Part shown: piece after piece, positions 51,784-60,260 of the stretch
Layout of the letters: every line of letters starts with the position of its first letter
How positions within the stretch are numbered: position 1 is the stretch's first letter
Position numbers and translations under genes: made by a program
DNA from: Streptomyces sp. NBC_01288
GTDB taxonomy: Bacteria; Actinomycetota; Actinomycetes; Streptomycetales; Streptomycetaceae
Assembly: GCF_035982055.1 (NCBI RefSeq)
Contig: NZ_CP108427.1
Location: 9,733,001 to 9,797,000, forward strand
Direction of reading: 5' to 3'
Length of the DNA: 64,000 nucleotides
The notes under the pieces: model-generated
The model's database searches: none
Told to the model about the DNA's origin: nothing
The model's input: the letters and a program-made list of their open reading frames with translations, nothing else

Positions 51784-53157
51784 TCAGTCACCTTCTCGAC
51801 CTCGCCTGAACCGCGCCAGCCCGTCCGCGAGTTCGACGATCGGATCCGGATAGTCGCCGAGCGCCGCACGGTCAAGTGCCCTGAGTTTCCACGGCTCGTG
51901 CACCAACGGGCCCTCCAGCCCGGCGAGTTCGGGCACCCAGCGACGGACGTACGCGCCGTCCGGGTCGTACCGCTTGGCCTGAGTGACGGGGTTGAGGACC
52001 CGGTTGGGGCGCGAGTCGGTGCCGGTTCCCGCCATCCACTGCCAGTTGAGCTGGTTGTTCGCCACGTCGCCGTCGACCAGCAGGTCGAGGAAGTGCCGGG
52101 CGCCGACGCGCCAGTCGACGTAGAGCGTCTTGGCGAGGAAGCTCGCCGTCAGCAGGCGTCCCCGGTTGTGCATCCAGCCCTCGTGGCGCAGTTGGCGCAT
52201 CGCCGCGTCGATCAGCGGATAGCCGGTACGGCCCTCCTTCCAGGCCGCGATGTCCTCGCGGGCCGTGCGCTCGGACCGCCAACGGTCGTGTTTCGTACGG
52301 TAGTCGGCGGTCGCGGCCGAAGGCCTGGCCGCCAGTACCTGGCGGTGGAAGTCCCGCCACGCGAGCTGCCGTACGAAGGCGTCGGCGCCCGGGCCGTCCA
52401 ACTGCCGTGCCCGATGGACGAGTTCGACGGGGGAGAGGGTGCCGAAGTGGAGATGGGGCGAGAGGTGGGAGGTGGCGTCGGCGGCCAGGGCGTCGTGCAG
52501 GTTCTCGTACTCGGCGATGCCGTTGCGCAGCCATCGGTTCAGCAGCTTGCGGCCCTCGGTCTCCCCGCCGGTCGCCAGGCCCGGCGACAGCCCGACGACG
52601 CCGGTACGGGAGGGGAGTTCCTCGGAACCGACACCGTCCGGGACCCGCACGGTGCGCGGTGCGGTCAGCGGGGCGCGCAGGTGCTGCCCGGACCAGTGGC
52701 GGAAGTACGGCGTGAAGACCGCGAAGTGGTCCGAGGAGGCCGGGGTCACCGCGCCGGGCGCGACGGCCGTGGTCACGGTGTCGTGGACGTGCAACCGCCG
52801 CCCCTCCGCCTCCAGCGCCCGCCGCAGCCGCTGTTCGCGCCGTCGCGCGTAGTCGCTGACGTCGGCCGCCATGTGGACCTCGTCGGCGTCCGTCTCGGCG
52901 GCCACCTTGCACACCTCGTCGACGACGTCACCGGACCGGATCACCAAGCGGCCGCCCCGTTCGCGCAGGCCGGCGTCGAGGTCACGCAGACAGTCGGCGA
53001 GGAACGCCAGCCGGTTCGGCGCGGCGAACCCGGCGTCCGTCACGCCCCGGTCGCGGACGAACAGCGGGACCGTCCGGGGGGCCTCGGCGGCGGCGCGCAG
53101 CGCGGGATGGTCGTGCAGGCGCAGGTCGGCGGTGAACAGGGCGACCGAGACGTTCAT
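51784..53157 (-). CDS. phr: Deoxyribodipyrimidine photolyase (class I CPD type)
   Basis: 457 residues, start at 53157 (MNVSVALFTADLRLHDHPAL) with GGAG 7 nt upstream. The N-terminal alpha/beta domain binds the antenna chromophore. The FAD domain has WLRNGIAEYENLHDALAADA, LSPHLHFGTLSP, RQLAWRDFHRQVL, WMHNRGRLLTASFLAKTLYV and the classic WQWMAGTGTDSRPNRVLNP. It repairs cyclobutane dimers in DNA with blue light. Next to the LitR/LitS-like pair, it is probably light-induced. Confidence 0.93.
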   Translation of the reverse strand: MNVSVALFTADLRLHDHPALRAAAEAPRTVPLFVRDRGVTDAGFAAPNRLAFLADCLRDLDAGLRERGGRLVIRSGDVVDEVCKVAAETDADEVHMAADVSDYARRREQRLRRALEAEGRRLHVHDTVTTAVAPGAVTPASSDHFAVFTPYFRHWSGQHLRAPLTAPRTVRVPDGVGSEELPSRTGVVGLSPGLATGGETEGRKLLNRWLRNGIAEYENLHDALAADATSHLSPHLHFGTLSPVELVHRARQLDGPGADAFVRQLAWRDFHRQVLAARPSAATADYRTKHDRWRSERTAREDIAAWKEGRTGYPLIDAAMRQLRHEGWMHNRGRLLTASFLAKTLYVDWRVGARHFLDLLVDGDVANNQLNWQWMAGTGTDSRPNRVLNPVTQAKRYDPDGAYVRRWVPELAGLEGPLVHEPWKLRALDRAALGDYPDPIVELADGLARFRRGREGD

Positions 53158-53348
53158 GGGGCGCACTCCGGGAGACGGGAAAGGGGGTCGTGAGGTGCTT
53201 CCGGTCCGGCGCGCCCGGCGGATGCGGCTGTCACCCGACGGGCTTACGCGCTCCCGGCGCCGTCCCGCCGCCGAGCGAACTTGGCATGTTGGCGTCGATC
53301 GGGGGCAGGTGAACAGGCACGACGGTCCCCATGGGGAACCGAGGAACG

Positions 53349-53537
53349 ATGCTGGAGGTGTCTGCGGACATGGGCGCGAAGGTGTTGAAGCGGTTTTCGG
53401 CGGGGGCTCCGCGCGGATCATGGCCTGCCGAGGAGTTCGCGGCCCGGCGCCGCGCCGAGGGTGAGCCCGCCAGGGTCGTCATGGACCTGAAGTCCGACGC
53501 GTTCCTCGTGGTGGTTCCGATGGGCGACGAGGACTGA
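53349..53537 (+). CDS. Small hypothetical protein (62 aa)
   Basis: Starts MLEVSADMGAKVLKRFSAGA with GAGGAA directly before; an earlier ATG (53331) lies inside a TCCCCATGGGGA palindrome. Codons show the strong third-position GC of real genes. The protein has an amphipathic helix (EEFAARRRAEGEPA) and a short C-terminal strand (DAFLVVVPMGDED). No family is recognised. It is convergent with the LysR gene. Confidence 0.6.
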   Translation: MLEVSADMGAKVLKRFSAGAPRGSWPAEEFAARRRAEGEPARVVMDLKSDAFLVVVPMGDED

Positions 53538-53557
53538 CCGTACGTACGGTCGAGTCC

Positions 53558-54469
53558 TCAAGCGGGTGTTCCGCTCAGCTCCCGTGCCCGTCGTACGAAC
53601 GCCTCGTGCAGATCCCCGGCCGCCTGCGGTACGGAGTCCGCGCGACGGCGGCGCAGCATCAGCAGGACGCGGGCCGTGTCGCCGGCGATCGGCCGGTAGG
53701 TGATCGCGCCGAGCCGTTCCAGCGGGTCACCGACCACGCTGAAGTCGGGCAGGACCGTCGCCCCGAGCCCCTCCGCGACCATGAGCTTGCCCATCTCCGC
53801 GCCGTCGGTCGAGTACGCGAAGGCGGGCCCGCGCCCATCGAGCAGCCGGTGGACATAGCGGTGCATCACATAGCCGGAACGCATACCGATCAGCGGTTCG
53901 GTGAGGAGGTCGTCCACACTGACCGTCGGCCGGGACGCCAGCGGGCTGTCGGGGCGCATGCACACCACCGGCAGCCCGGACAGCAGCTCGGTGGACTCGA
54001 AGTCGGCCGGCATGTCGTCGCCGTCCAGGTGATTGACCAGCCCGAGATCGAACCCGCCCTCCGACAGCGCCCGGTGGATGTCCGTCTGCTGCGTGCCGAC
54101 CACCTCGACCTGGGTGAGCGGATGCGAGGCACGGAACTCGCGGACGACGGGAAGCAGGAGCGGCACGGTCGCCGCGTTGACCGTGCCCACCCGCACCATG
54201 CGGCTGATCCGGTGCTGCTCGCCCGCCGCGGCCCGCAGCCGGTCCACCGCGTCCAGTACATCGACGATCTTCGGCAGCAGCTCGCGGCCCTCCGCACTCA
54301 TCGTCGCGCCCGAGCGTTTGCGCTCCAGGAGATCGACGCCGAGTTCGCGTTCCAGATTGCGTACGGTCTCGCTCAACGCGGGCTGTGACAGCCGCAGTTC
54401 CTCGGCGGCCCGGCGCAGGGAGCCGAGCCGGGTCACGGCCGCTATGTATTCCAGCTGTTCGGTGCGCAT
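53558..54469 (-). CDS. LysR-family regulator, probable sulfur-operon controller
   Basis: 303 residues, start at 54469 (MRTEQLEYIAAVTRLGSLRR). Winged helix: LRRAAEELRLSQPALSETVR, LERKRSGATMSAEGRELLP. The effector domain spans ~90-295. It is divergent from the leader peptide and organosulfur operon 138 bp away. LysR proteins (CysB, Cbl, SsuR) control such genes in other bacteria, so control of this operon is the obvious inference. It is not recognisably CysB. Confidence 0.9.
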   Translation of the reverse strand: MRTEQLEYIAAVTRLGSLRRAAEELRLSQPALSETVRNLERELGVDLLERKRSGATMSAEGRELLPKIVDVLDAVDRLRAAAGEQHRISRMVRVGTVNAATVPLLLPVVREFRASHPLTQVEVVGTQQTDIHRALSEGGFDLGLVNHLDGDDMPADFESTELLSGLPVVCMRPDSPLASRPTVSVDDLLTEPLIGMRSGYVMHRYVHRLLDGRGPAFAYSTDGAEMGKLMVAEGLGATVLPDFSVVGDPLERLGAITYRPIAGDTARVLLMLRRRRADSVPQAAGDLHEAFVRRARELSGTPA

Positions 54470-54606
54470 GCCCGCAGAATGCGGCGGATTTCCCGGGCTG
54501 TTCAAGGGTTTCCCTGTCACACGTTCGTGAAATTCAATGGTCCGCGATACGAGACCGGTCGGGTTTTCCTTGACGGTCCCCGCCGACGGCTGCCACGATC
54601 GACGGC

Positions 54607-54690
54607 ATGATGATGCGACTGGACCTCACGCGGCGACGCCATGTCGACCTCGCGCGCGTCTCCAGCGCCTCCTGTTGCACCGCGGCCTGA
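54607..54690 (+). CDS. Leader peptide with tandem Cys codons (sulfur-attenuation type)
   Basis: A 27-residue ORF: MMMRLDLTRRRHVDLARVSS then ASCCTAA. It matches the known short leader peptides of actinobacteria in front of sulfur genes, with the form LTRRxHVDLxRVSSxxC near their C-termini. The Cys-Cys pair (TGT TGC, ~54679-54684) would stall a ribosome when charged Cys-tRNA is scarce. Three in-frame ATGs (54607, 54610, 54613) are alternatives; no strong ribosome site is visible. It lies 121 bp before the SfnG gene. Confidence 0.8.
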   Translation: MMMRLDLTRRRHVDLARVSSASCCTAA

Positions 54691-54746
54691 TCCCCGTCAC
54701 CTCCGTCCTGTGATCCGCCGCCTTCCTTTTCCCTCCGCCTGACATT

Positions 54747-54776
54747 CGCCGGAATTCGCTCCGGCCGGATTCGGCG
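54747..54776 (+). promoter_or_regulatory. Candidate attenuator hairpins between leader peptide and operon
   Basis: GCCGGA (54748-54753) pairs with TCCGGC (54760-54765) around ATTCGC. A competing longer pairing CGCCG/CGGCG joins 54747-54751 with 54772-54776. Two exclusive structures downstream of a stalling leader peptide are what an attenuator needs. Ribosome site AGGAG follows at ~54800. Confidence 0.45.
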
Positions 54777-54810
54777 TGCCCGAAAACGCATTCCGCAACA
54801 GGAGTTCCGC

Positions 54811-55932
54811 ATGCCCGCAGAGCCCGTGAAATTCGCCTACTGGGTCCCCAACGTCAGCGGGGGACTCGTCACCAGCAAGATCGAGCAACGCACCGACTGG
54901 GGCTACGAGTACAACCGCGAACTCGCCGTCCTCGCCGAGAACAACGGCTTCGAGTACGCGCTCAGCCAGGTCCGCTACATGGCCAGCTACGGCGCCGAGT
55001 TCCAGCACGAGTCGACCAGCTTCAGCCTCGCCCTCCTCCTCGCCACCCAGCGCCTGAAGGTCATCGCCGCCGTCCACCCCGGCCTGTGGCACCCGGGCGT
55101 CCTCGCCAAACTCGGCGCCACCGCCGACCACTTGTCGAACGGCCGCTTCGCCGTCAACGTCGTGTCCGGCTGGTTCAAGGGCGAGTTCACCGCCCTCGGC
55201 GAGCCCTGGCTTGAGCACGACGAGCGCTACCGCCGCTCCGAGGAGTTCATCCAGGCCCTGCGCCAGATCTGGACCGAGGACCACACCGAACTCGCCGGTG
55301 ACTTCTACCGGTTGCGCGACTTCTCCCTCAAGCCCAAGCCCCTCAACACCCCCGAGCGCCCGCACCCGGAGATCTTCCAGGGCGGCAATTCCACCGCGGC
55401 CCGCGCGATGGCCGGCCGCGTCTCCGACTGGTACTTCTCCAATGGCAAGGACTTCGACGGCGTCACCGAACAGCTCGCCGACGTACGCCACTCGGCCGCC
55501 CAAGTCGGCCGTACCGCACCCAAGTTCGGCCTCAACGGCTTCCTCATCGCCCGGGACACCGAGGCCGAGGCCCGCGACACACTCCGCGAGATCGTCGCCA
55601 AGGCCGACCGCGAGGCCGTCGAGGGATTCGGGGCCGCGGTGAAGCAGGCCGGGCAGTCCTCGGCCGACGGCAAGGGCATGTGGCAGGACTCCACGTTCGA
55701 GGACCTCGTGCAGTACAACGACGGCTTCCGTACGGGACTCATCGGCACCCCGGAGCAGATCGCCGAACGGATCGTCGCCTACAAGAAGTTGGGCGTCGAC
55801 CTTCTCCTGCTGGGCTTCCTGCACTACCACGAGGAGGTGGAGTACTTCGGCAAGCGGGTGCTGCCCCTCGTGCGCGAACTGGAGGCCCAACTCCCCGACG
55901 GCGAGACCGAGTCCGTCTCCGTGCACGCCTGA
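54811..55932 (+). CDS. sfnG: FMN-dependent dimethylsulfone monooxygenase
   Basis: 373 residues (LLM-class, TIM barrel). FAYWVPNVSGGLVTSKIEQR at the N-terminus, then NGFEYALSQVRYMASYGAEF, the QHESTSFS segment, RFAVNVVSGWFKGEFTALGE and FQGGNSTAARAMAGRVSD, all strongly SfnG-like. The enzyme uses FMNH2 to oxidise dimethylsulfone to methanesulfinate. It is the first enzyme gene of the operon and has AGGAG ~7 nt before the ATG. The FMN reductase encoded downstream supplies reduced flavin. Confidence 0.9.
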   Translation: MPAEPVKFAYWVPNVSGGLVTSKIEQRTDWGYEYNRELAVLAENNGFEYALSQVRYMASYGAEFQHESTSFSLALLLATQRLKVIAAVHPGLWHPGVLAKLGATADHLSNGRFAVNVVSGWFKGEFTALGEPWLEHDERYRRSEEFIQALRQIWTEDHTELAGDFYRLRDFSLKPKPLNTPERPHPEIFQGGNSTAARAMAGRVSDWYFSNGKDFDGVTEQLADVRHSAAQVGRTAPKFGLNGFLIARDTEAEARDTLREIVAKADREAVEGFGAAVKQAGQSSADGKGMWQDSTFEDLVQYNDGFRTGLIGTPEQIAERIVAYKKLGVDLLLLGFLHYHEEVEYFGKRVLPLVRELEAQLPDGETESVSVHA

Positions 55933-55962
55933 TCGCACCCCACTGCGAAAGAGGACACCCGC

Positions 55963-57180
55963 ATGAGCACCGTCACGCCCACCGACTGGGGGACCCGCCC
56001 GGCCCCGCGGTCCGCCCAGGACTGGATCGCCCGCGCCGCCGAGGTCGCCGCCCTCCTCGACACCGACGCCGCCGCCCGAGATCGGGCCGGCGCCACCCCG
56101 ACCACCGAGGTCCAACTCCTCAAGGACTCCGGCCTCGTCACCCTGCTCGGCCCCACGGAGCACGGGGGCGGAGGCCAGGACTGGCCCACCGCCTACCGCG
56201 TCGTCCGCGAGATAGCCAAGGCCGACGGCTCCATCGGCCAACTCCTCGGCTACCACTACCTGTGGAACTGGGCCGCCCGTCTCGTCGGCACCCGCGAACA
56301 GTGGGAGCACGTCGAGGCCGAGGCCGCCCGCAATCAGTGGTTCTTCGGCGGCGCCGTCAACCCGCGCGACAAGGACGTCACCGTCACCGAGAACGGAGAC
56401 GACCTCGTCTTCACCGGCCGCAAGTCCTTCTCCACCGGCAGCAGGATCTCCGACGTCACCGTCCTCGAAGGCGTCCTGGAAGGCACCGACCAGCACGTGT
56501 TCGCGATCGTCCCCTCCGCCAGCGAGGGCCTCACCTTCCTCGACGACTGGGACAACATCGGCCAGCGCCTCACCGAGAGCGGCGGCGTCATCCTCGACGG
56601 CGTCCGCACCCCGTGGTCCTCGGCGGCCGGTTACGTCGACAAGGAATTCCGGCCGCGCACGTACAACACGCTCAACGTCCCGACCATCCAACTGGTCTTC
56701 GTCAACTTCTACTTGGGCATCGCCGCCGGCGCCCTGGAGACGGCCGCCACCTACACCCGCACCAAGGCCCGCTCCTGGCTGCACGGCGGCTATGAGCGCG
56801 CGGTCGACGAGCCCTATGTCATCGACACCTACGGCGACCTCACCGCGAAGCTCTGGGCGGTCGAGGCCCTCGCCGACACCGTCGCCGCCGAGGGACAGAC
56901 ACTGCACGACGACCCCGACGCCGTCACCGAGAAGACGCGTGGCGACTTCGAAGTACGGGTCGCCGCCGTCAAGGCACGGGCCACCGATGTCGCCCTGGAG
57001 ATCGGCAACCGCATCTTCGAGGTCACCGGCGCCCGCTCCACCGCTACCTCCGAGGGTCTCGACCGGTTCTGGCGGAACGTCCGCACCCACACCCTGCACG
57101 ACCCCGTCGTCTACAAGCGGCGCGAGGTCGGCCGCTGGGTCCTTGAGGGCGAACTGCCCGAACCCACCTGGTACTCCTGA
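55963..57180 (+). CDS. Acyl-CoA-dehydrogenase-type flavin monooxygenase (DszC/SfnB-like)
   Basis: 405 residues, AAAGAGGA ribosome site 8 nt upstream. The fold is that of acyl-CoA dehydrogenases: GLVTLLGPTEHGGGGQDWPT, IAKADGSIGQLLGYHYLWNW, FTGRKSFSTGSRISDVTVLE and VTGARSTATSEGLDRFWRNV with HTLHDPVVYKRREVGRW at the C-terminus. The HTLHDP end is shared with DszC and SfnB, which act on sulfur compounds rather than CoA thioesters. It probably uses FMNH2 and O2 for oxidation of an organosulfur substrate. A second family member is encoded at 57800. Confidence 0.85.
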   Translation: MSTVTPTDWGTRPAPRSAQDWIARAAEVAALLDTDAAARDRAGATPTTEVQLLKDSGLVTLLGPTEHGGGGQDWPTAYRVVREIAKADGSIGQLLGYHYLWNWAARLVGTREQWEHVEAEAARNQWFFGGAVNPRDKDVTVTENGDDLVFTGRKSFSTGSRISDVTVLEGVLEGTDQHVFAIVPSASEGLTFLDDWDNIGQRLTESGGVILDGVRTPWSSAAGYVDKEFRPRTYNTLNVPTIQLVFVNFYLGIAAGALETAATYTRTKARSWLHGGYERAVDEPYVIDTYGDLTAKLWAVEALADTVAAEGQTLHDDPDAVTEKTRGDFEVRVAAVKARATDVALEIGNRIFEVTGARSTATSEGLDRFWRNVRTHTLHDPVVYKRREVGRWVLEGELPEPTWYS

Positions 57181-57192
57181 CCCGCCAGCCCA

Positions 57193-57219
57193 GGGGCGCC
57201 CGCCGCACGCGGGCGCCCC
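57193..57219 (+). terminator. 11-bp perfect hairpin inside the sulfur operon
   Basis: GGGGCGCCCGC (57193-57203) and GCGGGCGCCCC (57209-57219) around CGCAC. It lies between the DszC-like and FMN-reductase genes. It may be a partial terminator or an mRNA stabiliser. Confidence 0.65.
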
Positions 57220-57239
57220 GCCTCCCCGAAAGAGGACCC

Positions 57240-57794
57240 ATGGCCACCGTCCTGTCCGTCTCCGGCAGCCCGTCCGTCTCGTCCCGCACCAACCGGCTTC
57301 TACGACACCTCGACAAGCGGCTGATCGCCCAGGGCCACGAGGTGATCCCGCTCGACGTGCGCACCATCCCCGCCGAGGCCCTGCTCGGCGCGGACTTCCG
57401 CCACCCGGCCATCGTCGAGGCCACCGAACTGTTCGCCCGCGCCGACGGAGTGGTCGTAGGCACCCCCGTCTACAAGGCCTCCTACTCCGGAGTCCTCAAG
57501 GCGCTGCTCGACCTGCTCCCGCAGTACGCCCTCACCGGCAAGACCGTGCTGCCGCTCGCCACAGGTGGGTCCACCGCACATGTGCTCGCCATCGACTACG
57601 CGCTCCGCCCGGTGCTGAATTCCATGGGTGCGGCCCACATAGTCCAGGGCTGGTTCACCCTCGACAAGGACATCACCGCCCACGAGGACGGCTCGCTGAC
57701 CGTCGCCCCGGGCACCACCGAGGCGCTCACCCAGGTGGTGGACCAGTTCTCGGCGGCCCTCGGCCGTACCCCGCTACTGGCCGCGGCGAGCTGA
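57240..57794 (+). CDS. ssuE: NAD(P)H-dependent FMN reductase (SsuE/MsuE type)
   Basis: 184 residues with a flavodoxin fold. VLSVSGSPSVSSRTNRLLRH is the FMN-phosphate loop; VVGTPVYKASYSGVLKALLD and LPLATGGSTAHVLAIDYALR are characteristic of SsuE and MsuE. It provides FMNH2 to the monooxygenases SfnG and SsuD and probably to the DszC-type enzymes. It precedes the next gene with stop and start 5 bp apart, so they are translationally linked. Confidence 0.9.
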   Translation: MATVLSVSGSPSVSSRTNRLLRHLDKRLIAQGHEVIPLDVRTIPAEALLGADFRHPAIVEATELFARADGVVVGTPVYKASYSGVLKALLDLLPQYALTGKTVLPLATGGSTAHVLAIDYALRPVLNSMGAAHIVQGWFTLDKDITAHEDGSLTVAPGTTEALTQVVDQFSAALGRTPLLAAAS

Positions 57795-57799
57795 CCACC

Positions 57800-58996
57800 G
57801 TGACCGACCGTGCGACCGCCCACGTGATCGCGGACGACGCCGAGGCACTCGCCCTCGCCGCCGCGCTCGCCGACGAGTTCCGGGCCGGGGCCTCGGCGCG
57901 CGACACCGAACGCAGGCTCCCACGCGCCGAGTTGGACCGCCTGTCCGACGCCGGACTGCTCGCCGTCACCGTGCCCGCCGAACACGGCGGCGCCGACGTC
58001 AGCGCGGAGACGCTCGCCGAGATCTTCCGCCTGCTCGGCTCGGCCGACGGCAGCCTCGCCCAGATCCCGCAGAGCCACTTCGCCTACGTCAATGTGATCT
58101 GCCGTCAAGGCACCCCGGACCAGCGGAAGTTCTTCTTCGCCGAACTGCTGGGGGGCCGCCGCTTCGGCAACGCCCAGTCCGAAGCCGGCACCAAACACGT
58201 CCAGGACATCCGCACCCGACTGACACGACAGCCGGACGGCTCGTACACTTTGACCGGGGTCAAGCACTACTCCACCGGCGCCCTCTTCGCCGACTGGATC
58301 CCCGTCCTCGCCCGCACCGAGGACGGCAACCTCCATGTCGCGTACGTCCCGAGCGACGCCGAGGGCGTCACGGTCGTCGACGACTGGGACGGGATGGGCC
58401 AGCGTACGACGGCCAGTGGCACGGTCCGTCTGGAGGCGGTCGCCGTACCCGCCGACCGTGTCCTGCCGCATCACCTCACCTTTGAGGGACCCCAACTCCA
58501 CGGCGCGGTGGCCCAGTTGCTGCACGCGGCCATCGACGCAGGGATCGCCGGGGGAGCGCTGGCCGAGGCCGCCGAGTTCGTCCGGACGAAGAGCCGCCCC
58601 TGGTTCGAGAGCGGGGTCGAGACCGCCGCCGAGGACCCGCTGCTGATCCAGCGGTTCGGTGAACTCGCCATCCAGGTAAGGGCGTCCGAGGCCCTGCTGA
58701 TCCAGGCGGCCAAGGCCGTGGACGCGGCGCGCACCAACCTCGACGACGACTCGGCGGCGGAGGCCTCCATCGCGGTCGCCGCGGCCAAGGTGCACGCGGC
58801 ACAGACCGCCGTCGAGGTGGCGGGCGCGCTGTTCGAGGTGGCGGGTACCCGCTCGGCGCTCAACTCGCTCAATCTGCACCGGCATTGGCGCGACGCCCGC
58901 ACGCACACCCTGCACGACCCGGCGCGCTGGAAGATCCAGCACATCGGCCGCTACGTGCTGAACGGCACCAGGCCACCCCGCCACGGCCTTCTCTGA
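57800..58996 (+). CDS. SfnB-family sulfur-acquisition oxidoreductase
   Basis: 398 residues from GTG 57800, directly after the FMN reductase. Acyl-CoA-dehydrogenase fold: GLLAVTVPAEHGGADVSAET, SLAQIPQSHFAYVNVICRQG, GNAQSEAGTKHVQDIRTRLT, LTGVKHYSTGALFADWIPVL and NLHRHWRDARTHTLHDPARW. It resembles SfnB of dimethylsulfide and sulfone pathways. Its role in this pathway is not known exactly: it may oxidise methanesulfinate or another sulfur intermediate. It differs from the upstream paralogue in most surface positions, so both are probably functional. Confidence 0.83.
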   Translation: MTDRATAHVIADDAEALALAAALADEFRAGASARDTERRLPRAELDRLSDAGLLAVTVPAEHGGADVSAETLAEIFRLLGSADGSLAQIPQSHFAYVNVICRQGTPDQRKFFFAELLGGRRFGNAQSEAGTKHVQDIRTRLTRQPDGSYTLTGVKHYSTGALFADWIPVLARTEDGNLHVAYVPSDAEGVTVVDDWDGMGQRTTASGTVRLEAVAVPADRVLPHHLTFEGPQLHGAVAQLLHAAIDAGIAGGALAEAAEFVRTKSRPWFESGVETAAEDPLLIQRFGELAIQVRASEALLIQAAKAVDAARTNLDDDSAAEASIAVAAAKVHAAQTAVEVAGALFEVAGTRSALNSLNLHRHWRDARTHTLHDPARWKIQHIGRYVLNGTRPPRHGLL

Positions 58997-59031
58997 CCCA
59001 CTCGCAGGACAGTCCAGACAGGAGCCCCCAC

Positions 59032-60174
59032 GTGTCCCTCACCTTCCACTGGTTCCTCCCCACCAACGGGGACAGCCGCCATGTCGTGGGCGGCGGTCAC
59101 GGCACCCCCGCCACCGCCTCCGGCCGGGACCGGCCGCCGACGGTCGCCTACCTGAGCCAGATCGCCCGCGCGGCGGAGGACCTCGGCTTCGTGGGCGCCC
59201 TCACCCCCACCGGCGCCTGGTGCGAGGACGCCTGGCTCACCACCGCGATGGTCAGCCAGAACACCGAACGCCTGAAGTTCCTGGTCGCCTTCCGCCCCGG
59301 CTTCGTCTCACCGACGCTCGCCGCGCAGATGGCGTCCACGTTCCAGCGGCAGACCGGTGGACGCCTGCTCCTCAACGTCGTCACCGGCGGCGAGAGCCAC
59401 GAGCAGCGGGCCTACGGTGACTTCCTCGACAAGGACGACCGGTACCGCCGTACCGGCGAATTCCTGGAGATCGTACGGCAGTTGTGGGACGGCAAGACCG
59501 TCGACGTGGCCGGTGAGCATCTGCGCGTCGAGGACGCGAAGTTGGCGCGGCTGCCCGATCCCGTGCCCGAGGTGTACTTCGGTGGATCGTCGCCGATCGC
59601 GGGGGAGATCGCCGCCAAGTACGTGGACGTGTACCTCACTTGGGGCGAGCCGCCGGCCCAGGTCGCCGAGAAGATCGCCTGGATCAGGGGGCTGGCGGCC
59701 AAGGAGGGGCGGACGCTTCGCTTCGGCATCCGGCTGCACGTCATCACGCGTGACACGTCCGCGGAGGCGTGGGCCGAGGCGAACCGGCTGCTCGAAGGGT
59801 TCGACTCCGAGACCGTGCAGTCCGTACAGGCCGGGCTCGCCCGGAGCGAGTCAGAGGGGCAGCAGCGGATGCTCGCGCTGCACGGTGGGAGCCGGGACGG
59901 GCTGGAGATCCATCCCAACCTGTGGGCCGGTATCGGGCTCGTCCGGGGTGGGGCGGGCACGGCGCTGGTCGGCAGCCACGAGGAGGTCGCCGAGCGGATC
60001 AAGGAGTACGCGGCCCTCGGCATCGAGGAGTTCGTGCTGTCCGGGTATCCGCACCTGGAGGAGGCGTACTGGTTCGGGGAGGGCGTGCTGCCGAGGCTGG
60101 CGGCGGAGGGGGTGTGGCAGCACCCTGTCGGTGAGCAGAAGGCTTCTGAGGCACAGGTACCGTTCGCCAGTTGA
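59032..60174 (+). CDS. ssuD: FMN-dependent alkanesulfonate monooxygenase
   Basis: 380 residues from GTG 59032 (GGAG 7-8 nt upstream). SsuD-like motifs are SLTFHWFLPTNGDSRHVVGG, LGFVGALTPTGAWCEDAWLT, FLVAFRPGFVSPTLAAQMAS, QRQTGGRLLLNVVTGGESHE and YFGGSSPIAGEIAAKYVDVY. It releases sulfite from alkanesulfonates using FMNH2 and O2, finishing the route from dimethylsulfone via methanesulfonate. It is the last gene of the operon. No sulfonate ABC transporter is visible within the window. Confidence 0.92.
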   Translation: MSLTFHWFLPTNGDSRHVVGGGHGTPATASGRDRPPTVAYLSQIARAAEDLGFVGALTPTGAWCEDAWLTTAMVSQNTERLKFLVAFRPGFVSPTLAAQMASTFQRQTGGRLLLNVVTGGESHEQRAYGDFLDKDDRYRRTGEFLEIVRQLWDGKTVDVAGEHLRVEDAKLARLPDPVPEVYFGGSSPIAGEIAAKYVDVYLTWGEPPAQVAEKIAWIRGLAAKEGRTLRFGIRLHVITRDTSAEAWAEANRLLEGFDSETVQSVQAGLARSESEGQQRMLALHGGSRDGLEIHPNLWAGIGLVRGGAGTALVGSHEEVAERIKEYAALGIEEFVLSGYPHLEEAYWFGEGVLPRLAAEGVWQHPVGEQKASEAQVPFAS

Positions 60175-60260
60175 CGGGTGCCGGGTGAGCGTGGCTGCTC
60201 GCGGCAGCGGTTCAACTCCGCGCCGTTTGAACGCCGTTGTGAGATTCGGCGGGCGCGTGG

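Noticed and set aside
54697..57099. 800-residue minus-strand frame opposite the sulfur operon
   Set aside because: Gly/Val/Asp-rich shadow of the SfnG and DszC-like genes, no domain.
56792..57799. N-terminal extension of the SfnB-like protein
   Set aside because: Out of frame with the two genes it overlaps and Pro/Arg-rich. Homology begins at GTG 57800.
60201..60240. Hairpin GGTTCAA/TTGAAC between ssuD and the Eis-like gene
   Set aside because: Arms of only six to seven bp with a 10-11 nt loop. Possible terminator, but too weak to list.
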